From assembly GCA_027919835.1 (NCBI GenBank), contig JANVFP010000003.1, positions 434,001 to 498,000 on the forward strand: 64,000 nucleotides of DNA, given 5' to 3'. The position numbers and the translations under genes were made by a program. Source of the DNA: Lentinula raphanica. Its lineage: Eukaryota > Basidiomycota > Agaricomycetes > Agaricales > Omphalotaceae. The stretch's first letter is position 1, and each line of letters starts with the position of its first letter. A model generated the notes under the pieces. The model searched no databases. It had not been told where the DNA came from and saw nothing but the letters and a program-made list of their open reading frames with translations. Shown piece after piece: positions 11,652 through 23,249 of this stretch.

Positions 11652-14004
11652 ATGCTTGCGACAATGGCGTCTCACCCGCACGCTCTAAATTCTATGAACC
11701 CTTCGACTTCCTCGCTCAGTTCAAATACGGCTTCATCTCCTCTGCCTCTACTTCCACGAAGGTCGTCTTCCTCTACACGACCCTATGGCAGTCCACACGC
11801 CAGTGGTATCTTATCACCGCCCAGGGCGAGTCCAGTCAAGATCACTGTTCAACAAGCTACACCTCCGGAAGACAATAAGGCTTCCACGACCTCCTCTGGA
11901 GATACCTCTGACTCTGCCAGTAGCTCGTCCAGTGGCCGTCTTTCTCCTGCTCGAGCCAAAACCAGAAGAGTCCCACGGAAAGTTTCCTCGACAGATCCCA
12001 CCTCGCCCACTCTAGCTATTCCTCGGTCGAAGAAAGAGCGTGTGCAGTCTCAATCTGAGAAGCCGAAAAGATTTTCAGAGAGCTCTCCATTGCCTTTGAA
12101 ACCAGCAACCGAAATTCCGTCGTTGAGTTTATCTCTGGAGGGTCTCCCAAACACGCTGGTCGAGTTTCCTTCTGTCGAACAAACCCTTCAGAAATCCGCA
12201 CCAGTGCCTGCCGTTGTTGTCGTCAGGAAGAAGTCTGGGCAGCTTGTCAAACCTTCTCTGAAGTCCAAATCAGCATTCAAGGGCTCTCTGAACGTCACTC
12301 CTGGTGGGTTCACCAAGAGTGAACCGGCGACTCCGACCGTGCCAAAGGCGGTCAAGTTTGACTCGCGTTTGGAACATGTTAAACTGTTCCTCGCTGAACA
12401 ACGGCCGTTGGCTGTTTCCAGGGATGGGAGCCCCACAGACGACACTAGTGGAACAGAAAGCGATTTTCCTGCTTTCATTTTTGGAGATAGAAAGAACAAG
12501 ATACTGAGGATGCAAGTCGCCAACATGCCTCCTTCGGTTAATCCCAACGCCGACATCGTCTTGGAGGAAATGAAGCTCGGACTGGACGAGTCAAGCATCG
12601 TGGGACGTATCAGGGTACGGAATATCGCATTCCAGAAATGGGTCGCTGTGCGTTTCACTTTTGACGATTGGCAAACTACGAGCGAGGTCACTGCCAAGTA
12701 CGTCGAGTCTCTCAGCGCAGAGATCGATATCTTCGGATTTTCGATAAGACTGAGCGACCTTCTGGCTCGCATCGAAGAAAAGACTTTGATCGTCGCGCTT
12801 CGTTATAATATCAACGGCAAGGAAATTTGGGACAACAATCATGGTCGAAATTATGTGGCGAGGTTTTCGAAGGAGATGCGGGATGTGAAGCCAGAGCCAC
12901 CCAAGGACATGGGTTCTGGCTCTGATAGAGATACGATAACATCTGGCAGTGATATCTCCGATTTACACAGTCGGTTGGAGAAGGTCGTGAAGAAGAGGGA
13001 CGACAATACTTCTCGCTTTCGGGAACCTCCATCGGACTTGAAGACCGACATCTCTCTGTCCTCTCGCTACGATTTTGGTGCATCTCTAAAGAACTTTAAA
13101 CGGGCTCCTACTCGAGATCACACACGAACGCACTCATATCCTATGGTTACCAGTCATTCAATGGATTCATCTCCGTGGCATGAGATGACCAGAAAAGCTC
13201 GCTCGATAGCCAAAGAGAAACCAAATTTAGGTTCCCCGCGCGAATCCGGAGACACTTTCCGGCCTGCGCCTTACGTCCCATCGGATTCCGAAGAGGGATC
13301 AGAGATATCTCCGAAGCATGTCGGGAGGCACCACCAGCGCGGGTACTTTGACCTGAGTCCTTTGACCTCTTCGAATGTTAAAATGACACCGCCTAGTACT
13401 CCTGTTCGTTCGAGGTCGCTCGATGATACGACGCCACAGGCCAGTCCACGGTTCAACTCGCTTCCTTCGATGAGGCCTGGGTCTCCCTATCATCCACCCG
13501 GACTAAGTTTTGCTATCTCTCCAAAAGATGCAGCCCTGGCTGAAGCGGGAGAGGGCGTGTTCTCATTACTCTCGCCTCCCCTTTCCAATTCGACGACGCC
13601 CACTGATTCCCCACCGTTCGGGTCCAGTCTGTTGGAACCTGCACCTGGGACGGATTATAGTCAGTTCCTCAACAGGTATGATGAATTATACGAAGTGGGG
13701 TTCTACGGTGCTGATTTGCTTTGTCCTATCCAGGTTTTGCTTCTTCACTGGAGGCGAAAGCAGCGGAAACAGCTCTGACGATTCGGCGCCAGAAAACCTT
13801 TCTCGTTCGTCGTCAAACTCGAGCATGGAAGATTTCCTGTCTGCCTCTTCGTCTTCGCCACGCTTATTCGATCCAGCTTTCCGTTTATTTGCGCCTCAGC
13901 CTGTCACTCAAACACGCGATGATATATCGTTACGCATTGGGCTATCTATGCAAGAGCCATACCTCGAATCAGAATCACGATCTGTCACTCCAGTCGCACG
14001 ATAA
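11652..14004 (+). CDS. CBM21 protein, PP1 glycogen-targeting regulatory subunit (Gac1-like)
   Basis: Two exons (11652-13675 and 13734-14004) encode 764 residues. The N-terminal 200 residues are Ser/Pro-rich. KAVKF at residues 232-236 fits the RVxF docking motif for protein phosphatase 1 catalytic subunit. Residues about 302-406 form a CBM21 domain (IRVRNIAFQKWVAVRFTFDD, NGKEIWDNNHGRNYVARF), which binds glycogen. The remainder is long and disordered. RVxF followed by CBM21 is the layout of Gac1/PPP1R3 proteins, which bring PP1 to glycogen to activate glycogen synthase. The Met at 11652 was chosen because an acceptor-like TTTTCAG at 11634-11640 sits just before it. Confidence 0.88.
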
Positions 14005-15568
14005 AGCATCACGTTTGTTGTTATTGGTTCATTTTTCCTCGCACGAGCTCCCATGAAGAAGGCTCCCTCGAAGCCGCCGTCATTTCGTTGTCGTTATTTA
14101 ATCGTTTTTATTGGATTTATCTATCATTTCATGGTATTTTATTGATGGGCATTCGGGTTTCAAGACACAATCACTGTCAGGAGGCCATCCATCTCTTCAC
14201 CTCGAGCCTTCCCTCCACTTTCGTCTAATCAAGATCCTCGAAGGTCCATCTTTCAAAATCTCGTCGGTCCTTTTTCCCCCCGTTCTCCGTTGTACCATTT
14301 CCAGGTTGGTTTGTAACATAGACTTTCTTGGTTTAACTTTCAATGTCTCTTCCTCAAGTCCTTCCAGTTTTTTTTTCCTTTTCTTCTTGTAAATTCGATT
14401 TATGACCTCCCGCATCTTGGTTACCAAAATCCCCTTACCTTATCGCTACTTGTGGGTTTCCAACTTTCAGGCCGAAAAGGAGTCCCCCGCTTGGATACGA
14501 TGTAGTAGCGTGAGGAAGGTGTCGCTTGCAATTTACCCTCATACGCTTTGCACAAAGTTACATAGTTATTTTTATTCACTACTTTGCATACGAACACGAA
14601 TAAACACGTTATTTGCCCAACTTGCTCTCTAAGAGTAAGAGGATGATGTGGCTCGACAGCGTTCGACAGTCGACTCGATGCCCTTAACGGTCGTCGGTGA
14701 CTGCCGCAGATTACGTAACATCGTCTTCTCTTTGTGCAAGTTCAACACCTTCAACGTTTCAACGTTCAACTCGACCGCGACAGCCGGCCACATGAGCTTG
14801 TTACTTCGGAGGATAACTTGGCAGGAACTATCTATTGTGCGCCCCTTTCCACTCAACTACCACTTCGCCATCTTCAGATACCTGAGGCGATTCGCGAAGG
14901 ATGTAGTAGGCGTCACGGCGCTCACGGAGTTGTTCGCAAGTTTCCAGCGTTCCCACTTCACCAAATCACAAACGATTTCCCAGAAGAGAACACATGCCCT
15001 TGTTCTCCCTGAATAGCCGCTTTTTGGGAAACTTCATCGAGCATGTCGAATCAAGAGTCAAAACGTACCGAACCTCCATTAGTCTTCAGATCACCTCGGA
15101 TGCACAGTCAGACTGTACCTGAAGTTCACGCTAGCCTCTGGAGACCTTTGCATGTTGATTTCACTGGCACATGTCTGTAATGCTCCATCATATCATGAAC
15201 TTTCCAAAAGATGAAGACTTGGGGTATGGATGCTGTCTGTTCTTCTCAAATAAATTTCTCCCGCTATCTCTGACGTTAGTTTCTCCCCAGAAAAGTCTCT
15301 CAGGCCGCAACGCTACTTGCTGGAAAAGGCAGATCACAGATATTTCCCCATTCCAAGGATCATGTGGATTCTGGACCCACTTGAGGGTTTTTGGCCGTTC
15401 GTTGGTAGAAATTTATGGATGGGAGCCAATCATGACACGCAGGTTCTTTCGAATCCACTAGAATTATGTATTCGAAGACGAACAAGGTTGAATCCCCGGT
15501 AATAATACGACTGGAGTTTTTCTGATCTTCCCCTCTCGTCTTTTTTTGTTATCTTCTCGTCAACCAGG
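14005..15568. other. Intergenic region, 1.56 kb, no gene seen
   Basis: Contains a pyrimidine-rich stretch near 14200-14400 and several short open frames (the longest near 14648-15016), none with a recognisable domain. It probably includes the ATPase promoter. Confidence 0.4.
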
Positions 15569-18500
15569 ATGGCAGAGACGAATTCTACAGACGCTGACTC
15601 CAGAGCTGAGCCCTTCGCCATCTCCTACGATGTAGAGCCTCAGATTGAAGAAGTCCCTGTCCGCGCTGTCGCCTTTTCTCCAGAGGACTCAGCAGCCCAC
15701 TTTGAAGAGAAGGCATTCCCTATTCTCAATCGTGCCAGAGGTGTTGAGCTCAACAGAACGTTAACACAAGAGGAGAAAGAGCTTGCGGCTGCTGGCTATG
15801 GGCAACTGGAAGAACAGAAGGCCCTCCAGGCTGAGAATGACTCCAACGTTGGCCAGGTCGACATCACCGAGCACGCGATCCCTCTTGCCGACCTCGATGA
15901 CAAGCTGTCTACATCGATTGACGTCAAAGATCCAGCCAACTCCAACGGCTTGACCAGCGACGAAGCCAAGAAACGTCTTGTTGAAAATGGTCCCAATGTT
16001 CTTACTCCTCCAAAAAAGAAATCAGCCCTACGCAAGGTACCGCTGATATTTGTACCTTCCTTCGCTTAGCTCACAGTCTCTTTCTTTGTAGTACATCGAT
16101 AGACTTCTAACCATGTTCAACGTCCTATTGATCCTCGCGGGTATCCTGGAATACATCTTGCTCGGAGTAAATTTTAGAGTTAGTGTCGTCTTCTTCTTCG
16201 ATCAAGGTCTTCCTTCCGTTCATTTCCGTATGTTTTAGGAAAACTTCCAAAACACTTATCTTGGGGGAATCTTGATAGCAGTCGCCTTCTTGAACGCTTT
16301 TATCGATTGGTATCAGGTCCAGAAGTCAGAGGCTATTCTCGCCTCTTTCCTAGCCATGATTCCTCCTTCGTGTCGTGTGCTTCGCGATGCCACGATTCAG
16401 ACTATACCTGCAGCGGATTTGGTTATAGGAGATGTCGTTTTGCTAGTAAGTATATTGAATCACTTCATGCCTATGCTTCGATGCTCATCATGGTGAACAC
16501 CACAGCGTGTGGGCGATAAGACTCCAGCCGACATGGTTGTTTTCTCTGCCACCGACCTCAAGGTAGACAACAGTAGTCTAACAGGTGAATCAGAGCCTCA
16601 GGAACGCCGAGCCCTACCGAATGGATCTCCAAGTAGGCCCGTCGAAGCTGAGAACTTGGTATGTTATCTCATGTCTCAATGGTTGTATCAATGAACTCAT
16701 CTTCAACCGTCAGGTCTTCAACTCGACACTGGTCGTTAATGGTGAAGCATGGGGCGGTACGTCTCTGATTTGATCATTCTTCGATTCGCACTGATAGGAG
16801 AGTTTAGTCGTGGTGCGAACTGGTGATCGTACTCTCATTGGTATGCAATGTAACAATATCGGTTTTCAATGTGTGCTCATTACATCCAGGCCAAGTCGCC
16901 AGACTTACTTCTGGCGAAGAAGGAAAAGAAGCCCCTCTTGCGAAAGAGATGTAAGCATGAACGCATCTCAGTCCCTTGATTCTGGAACTGACTGTGCTTT
17001 TCACCTAGTGCACGCTTCGTGATACAAATTTCTTGCATTGCTATCATTTTTGCCATAGTCTTCCTGATTGTCGGAGTCACCACCGTGTATAAAGGTGATC
17101 CTGACCTCACAGTGACGTTCGCGGTCTCGGTACTCGTTGCATTCGTGCCAGAGGGCTTGCCATCCGTGGTGACCTTGCTTCTGTCGATCGCTGCAAAACG
17201 TATGGCAAGTCAAAATGTCTTGGTGAAAGATCTACAAGGCGTGGAGACATTAGGTGAGCGCTACACTTGATTAGGGCTGGGATTGTCGAGCCAATCTCCT
17301 TTCATAGGCTCTGTAAGAGATTAAGATCTTCCTACGAGAGCTTCAATCTCACTGAACGCCTACAGCTTACTATGCTCGCTACAGACAAGACGGGTACGCT
17401 CACACGGAATCAAATGACTGTTACAAACCTATGGAGTGGTTTACGAATGTTTTCCGCATTCCAGGTATGCCCTAGTTATTTTCATCAATCTAGTCCATTC
17501 AAAGAATGTCATAGTCCAACAACGATGATTCTGAGACCACGCAATTCAGTCTCGAGTCGCCGGGAATGTCAGAGATGGTCGACATTGCAGCTCTGAACTC
17601 TCGAGTGAAGTTCGATAAAACTGACGTTGCTTTCGACAAAAGAGAAATCCTCGGTGACGCGACTGAAACCGGGCTGACTCGGTTTGCTGGCAAATATCTA
17701 GGTAGCATGTATGATGAATACCAGAGGAGTTATCCAAAAGTCTTCGAAGGTATGATACTCTCTTCGAGCAGTATGATACACCCTAACAACATGATCACCA
17801 GTCCCTTTCAACTCTACCAATAAATGGGCATTGGTCATTGTAAGCCCTCTGTTATGTTCCACAGTATGGCACACTGATGTGCATCTGTTTAGGTGCAAAA
17901 ACCTCACAAGACCGGAGTTTTGGCTTCTCTCATCAAGGGTGCTCCCGAACGAGTACTCGCGAAGTGCTCCACCTATCTACACAATAATGTGGAAGTGCCC
18001 ATCACGGACGAATTCAGAACTGCATATGATGCTGCTTACAATGTTTGTATATTGTTCACTCCAACCATGTTTCGAACCTGATTTCTGTCAACATGTAGTA
18101 CATGGCTTCTCGTGGACATCGGGTCATTGCTTGCGCACGATCATTACTTGATGAAAACCAATATCCGGCCGATTATACTTTCTCGAGAAGTGATGCAAAC
18201 TATCCTAGCGAGGGATACTGCTTCGTGGGCTTAGTGTCCTTGGAGGATCCTCCAAAACATGGAGTCCGAGAGGCTATTGGCACCCTTCGTTTAGCTGGCA
18301 TCAAGGTTATGATGGTTACTGGTTAGGAGCGCTTGCATTCAATAAACTTTTTATGTGTCTGACCCCCATCTCATCTAGGTGATCACCCAAAGACCGCTGA
18401 GGCTATCGCGCGAAAGATTAACTTGATCCTTGGCGATACGAGGGAAACTCTAGCGTCAAAGACCAGTCGTTCAGTTGAGGAAGTCTATGAGGATGAAGTT

Positions 18501-20682
18501 TCCGCCGTCGTGGTACATGGGGACGATATTGATAACCTCCAAGGGTGGCAGTGGGATCAAAGTTCGTGCGATAATTGTGCTTCTTCTCTCAACCGATCTT
18601 TTCCCAGTCTTTGCCAAAGACGAAATCGTATTCGCACGAACTTCTCCCAAGCACAAACTTGAAATCGGTCAGTGATTCTTCTCGACAATCATGCAGAATT
18701 AAAGTACGCAGTTGATTAAATGGCGTCCTTCTAGTCAAACGTGCTCAGGCTTTAGGCCATATCGTTGGGGTGTAAGTGGTTGTGCATTCTGGATCCCATA
18801 AGTGTAAACCCTGTTTGATGATTTCACAGGACTGGCGATGGCGTTAACGACTCCCCTGCACTAAAACGAGCAAGCCGTTCAGTCTTCTTGTGAGGGTAAC
18901 ACCATATTTGACGAATCATATAGGCAGATCTTGGTATTGCAATGAACATATCCGGCTCTGATGTGTCGAAGGAAGCCGCAAAAATGATACTTCTTGGTCC
19001 GTCCAGCGTTGTGTCATGCCTTCGTATCCACGAGTTAACCTAGAGCATTTTCAGATGACAATTTTGCTTCAACCGTGAAAGGCGTAGCTGAAGGAAGACA
19101 GATATTTGTCAATCTGAAGCGTTCAATCCAGTCGGTGTAGTTCATCGCGCTTCAGGGCAGCTCGATACTCAATGTCACCATATTTAGGTATACTATTTCA
19201 CATAGTACACCCGAGGTCATTCCCCAACTGCTCTGTGGGTCTTCAATCACAGTATGCTGTGGTTCAGGAATTGAACATAATCCTCCTAGATGTCATCATT
19301 CCTATCCCTCTTCCTTTGTCGGCAATTTTGATCCTGGTTATCGGTGAGTCCTTTCAACGACATGGTTCATGCGTTGTTTTGACTTGAGCGATGATATCTA
19401 GATCTTGGTTTCGAGTTATTTGTTGCTGTAAGCTTATCTAGTTCGGCATTTTGTGTTTGTCTAAATTGGCTTTCAGTTGTCATTTGCTTGGGACAAACCA
19501 GAAACTGTAGATGGTTTGATGCGTATGACGCCTCGTAAACCAGGTCTGTGCTCTTTGGCTGCTTCTGGAATGTTGACTTTGTTCAAATAGTCTCTCTCAG
19601 TCAACGACCGGACCATCGCCTCGCTCAAACGACGAGCGCTTCGACGCACAAGAACTCTTCGTCGAGACTATGAAAACCAGAACATCATTCCAGTCAGCAA
19701 ACTTTCCAAGGTCATTACGAAACTCACGAGACCTTTCAAACGGGAATACTGGGAGGATGTCATGGAACCCACAGAGAATGAAAGTTTGGTTGATCTCAAG
19801 CTCCTGAGTTATTCGTATCTAGAAGCTGGGTTAATCGAAACACTCGGCGCGTGAGTGATTCGTTTTTGATGCTGTTCGGGGCAGCGAACTAAGACAGGAT
19901 GAAAGACTGGTAGCGTACTTTGTTGTGTTCTTCAAGAACGGTTTCTCTCCTAGCGACTTGCGAAGAGCTCAACAAAGCACTGGACTCACAAATCCATATT
20001 TCACTAAAGGCGCTCCAGCGTTCATAAATTACCGAGGACAGTCAATCGACGACACTCAGCAGATCGATGCTTTAGGGCAAGCACAATCTATTGGCGAGAA
20101 GATGCTTCTGTGTGCCTTTGCAATATGCTAACTTACTCTTCTCTAGTATACCTGTCGATCTTCATTATACAATGCTTCAATGCAAGCCTTTCCTACGTAC
20201 AATTGCTCCATCATCATCTCATGTTCCATCGTGGTCTAGGTCTTTGCAGTGAAAGCCAAATTCTCTTATCCGTTCGGAAGGCGCATCCTGGGCAATCCTT
20301 GGAATTTCGCGGGCATCTTTGGGTACGGGCTATCGAGATCTGCATTCGTAACGAGAATTCATACTAAACTCAATGCTCTAGGGGAGCATGCCTGGGCATG
20401 TTCATCGTATACACTCCGCCTTTGCACGTCGTTTTCGGTGGTTCCTTCCATCTGTCGCCTCTCTATTGGCTTATCCCTGCCGCTTTTGGTTGCCTGCTCC
20501 TTGTTTGGACGTCGATCCGTGTGGTATTGTTGAGGAAGAGTATTCAAAACTCTAGGGTGAAGGATATAAAAGGGCTCATGATGTGTAAGTGTAAGGCCAT
20601 ATGACGACGATCCCCTTTGCTGATGTGATGATAACCTGCAGTCCCTACTATGCGCACAATGAGTATGCGGTCCAAACATTGA
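15569..20682 (+). CDS. Type IIC P-type ATPase, Na,K-ATPase alpha-like cation pump
   Basis: Membrane cation pump of roughly 1,100 residues in more than 20 exons. It carries the type IIC signatures: KVDNSSLTGESEPQ in the actuator domain, VPEGLP in M4, the phosphorylation site LATDKTGTLTRNQM, KGAPERV for nucleotide binding, MVTGDHPKTAEAIARKI and TGDGVNDSPALK in the P domain, then GSDVSKEAAKMILLDDNFAS. M5-M6 read YTISHSTPEVIPQLL and IPLPLSAILILVIDLGFEL. The last exon gives FPTMRTMSMRSKH and a stop. A 5-nt exon (17308-17312) is needed to make VETLGS, and a GC-AG intron is likely at 18870-18923. No beta-subunit gene is nearby. Fungal pumps of this type may move Na+ or K+; which one is not decided by sequence. 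Confidence 0.92.
17308..17312 (+). other. 5-nt microexon of the P-type ATPase
   Basis: GCTCT lies between a ..CATAG acceptor and a GTAAGAG donor. With the upstream exon ending TTAG (17253) and the next starting CTTACT (17366), it gives TTA GGC TCT CTT ACT, that is LGSLT, in exact register with the conserved ETLGS(x)7-8DKTGTLT segment. Skipping it breaks the frame. Confidence 0.85.
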
Positions 20683-20773
20683 GATTGCACAAGACGTTCA
20701 TGAGGTGACCACGAAACACGATCTTTGTTGCCCAAATATCAAGCCTCGATATGGTAGTTAATGTGATACTTGG

Positions 20774-21660
20774 TCATTGCGTACTGTAGATCCACGAGAG
20801 TTTATATATGCCCTCCAAGCGTTGGCCAAAGTCCGCAAATAAATGTAATGGCTCTCGATATAACACGTATAAGCCAGATAGTACAGGAAGAGTAAGGACG
20901 GCTGCCAATAAACGACGACGATTCCTTGAAGTCCGAGCGGGAGTTACAGAACTGCTGGAAGGCTTCGTTGTGACGGTCGCAGTTTCGGGTCGACCTATAA
21001 GAACCCGGGTGCCCTCTATAGCGTGTGTGATTGCGGCACCAACGAGGACTGCATACATTGCCCAAGTCCGAACTGGCCAACGTTGGATGCCATACTGGAC
21101 AAAAGAATAATCTAGTTCAGACGGGCCTAGGGAAAGGACAGGTGGATTCGGAGTCATAGGGAGCACTCGATGGAGACTGAAATGGATTGGAAGAATCAAA
21201 AGGGCGGTATAGGCGGTCAAGGAGAGAGTTGTAGATGGAAGGGCTCTATAGATTCTTTGAAATATTGTCAAGGGTTTTGACGTGTTTCCTTCCGTTTGAG
21301 CAGGAGCAGGCAGTGATTTGACTTTAGCATAGGTGATAAGTGCGCGCCTCGCGATACCAGACAGAGCATGAACGGCCAATGGACCCAACACGAGGTAAGG
21401 CTCTCCTATGTTCGTTTGATAGTATTCTCTACCAAGAAGCTAACATCATTAATAAACCTGGATTCAGAAAAACAACGCTGGGAGCGCACCATAACTTGGG
21501 AAGAAAGGGATGATCCTCCGACATTGGCGACGACCGGAGCACTGAGATGGATGAGGAGGAACGTAGTAATGAACGGGGCACTCAGGTGCGAGGATTGGGT
21601 TAGAACAGAAAGCAAGTGTTGTCGAAAGCTTCGAGTGGAGGATGCATCAGACATGCCCAT
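20774..21660 (-). CDS. Mcp1-like mitochondrial membrane protein
   Basis: Two exons (21660-21490 and 21439-20774) give 278 residues. Several hydrophobic segments are present (SAPFITTFLLIHLSAPVVAN, LSLTAYTALLILPIHFSLHR, TWAMYAVLVGAAITHAIEG, LLAAVLTLPVLSGLYVLYR). The pattern GPLAVHALSGIARR and LDYSFVQYGIQRWPVRTW matches the Mcp1 transmembrane domain family (formerly DUF1691). Yeast Mcp1 is a mitochondrial outer-membrane protein linked to lipid homeostasis with Vps13. The gene runs tail-to-tail with the ATPase; the stops are 92 bp apart. Confidence 0.82.
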
Positions 21661-21780
21661 TGCCAGTGGACAAGATGAAAAGCACTCATTTTGGCTGTGA
21701 TGTCGGCGTTTTATCTTATCTTATCATTATACTCTCATTTCCGAGTCGAACTTCTACGGACAAAGTTGCTACATAGCTAC

Positions 21781-22826
21781 CTACGTTGACGATCTGGGAG
21801 CAGGAGGAACGTATGGAAATTCCTTCTCCCACAAATGCTGCTTTGCAGTCGGTTTCTCACATCCACAAAAATTGCACTGCAGTACCCAGTGAGTTACGAG
21901 ATGACAATCAAACGTTATAACGTGAAACACCAAGCGACACTCACCACATCAGCCTTCGTTACAGATTTGTCCAGAAAATACGTTTGTGGAGGACCATAGT
22001 CAACCAATGCGACAGACTTGACATTGTTTCCGCTGATGGTAACGAGTACGTTTGAGAGAGCAGGATGATTGTCGCTGTACCGGGTTACAGAAACTTCAGG
22101 TTGTAGGATTACCTCGAAGAAGAGTCGATACTTACTCGTGTAGAACGTATTTCTTGGTAGCCACATTGACGACTTCCTTACACATGAGTTTATAGGTCTG
22201 ATCACGCATCTTTTCCCTAACCGTTTCTCTCGCAGCCTTGTATTCATTTGTCGTGTGCAACGGCTGACCAGGCTTCTTCTTCATGATGATAGCAGGCTTG
22301 GAGCCCAGGGATTTGACGATTCCCGAAGCCACAAGATCACCCACAGCTCCGAGGGCTTTGGCCTCTCCAATTGCAGCATTGTCGACGGCGTTGAAGACTT
22401 TCATAATCAGAGAATTACTCTTGAACCGTATCCCGTATCCTTTCAACGAATAGATAGCGTAATTATGTTTCCCACCAACAGGTAGTTTTTCACCAAGCCT
22501 GACATTCCGGAGTGTCTTTGCTGGTGAGATTCACTCGTTTCAGGAGTTCCGCTGGATGAAATAGTGAGTTGGAACACTCACAGAAAGCCTTCCGGTCTTT
22601 GTCCGTGAAGAAAGAGGGATTGTCCACCTCTCCGAGTATCCAGTGTGGCTATAGCATAAAGAAACGAAACTTAATGCTTATCACCCCTAAGTACATAAAT
22701 TTGAACATGCATACCAGAGTCTCTCTTTGGACCAGATCGAGATGTTTACGCGGGGCTGCGGCGTCAGCAAAGATGGAGACCAAGGCAAGCGTTATGAAGA
22801 GGACGTTGAAGCAGGAAAGATGCATG
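21781..22826 (-). CDS. Secreted protein with C-terminal CxxCxC motif, function unknown
   Basis: Five exons, about 260 residues, none matching a family I recognise. The start MHLSCFNVLFITLALVSIFADA is a clear signal peptide. The body contains PHWILGEVDNPSFFTDKDRK, LPVGGKHNYAIYSLKGYGIR, an Ala/Gly/Val-rich segment (NAAIGEAKALGAVGDLVASG) and a basic stretch. The last exon gives CNFCGCEKPTAKQHLW.., a compact Cys cluster close to the C-terminus. All splice joins are in phase. It is likely extracellular. Confidence 0.7.
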
Positions 22827-23249
22827 ATAATTGATTCTCTGACCAGCAGAAATCTCGAGAGAAGGGAAAAGAAGGAAGAGAGAAGAACCGCGAGTTGAGG
22901 ATATACTCATGCTTCTGGCTGACCCAGAGTGGTCCCGAGAAATTAGAATATTGAACGCTGACTGAACGTCGAAATCAAAATCAACCACGGTTCCCGTTAC
23001 GAGTTCGGGCATCACTGATCAGTGATAGAATACTGCGATTTCGAAGACGATACTTGCAAATCTTTGCCAAGTGCCATGCAAGCCAGTTGGTATAGAAGAG
23101 AAGCATAATATTCACGAACAGACAATCGATTTGATGATACATATTGGAATTCTAGTAGAATCTAGCATATGATAACCGTGAGGGGAGAAGATCATTCGAA
23201 ACCGTGGCCCTTGGAATCTCTACTCACCAGTCACTACCAGACATGACAA
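22827..23249. other. Intergenic region between the secreted protein and the P450
   Basis: Promoter of the secreted-protein gene and 3' flank of the P450. No other feature seen. Confidence 0.4.

Noticed and set aside
12188..12772. 194-codon minus-strand frame
   Set aside because: Fully antisense to the CBM21 gene exon, with no domain.
14648..15016. 122-codon plus-strand frame
   Set aside because: No domain, no start context and no paralogue; probably chance.
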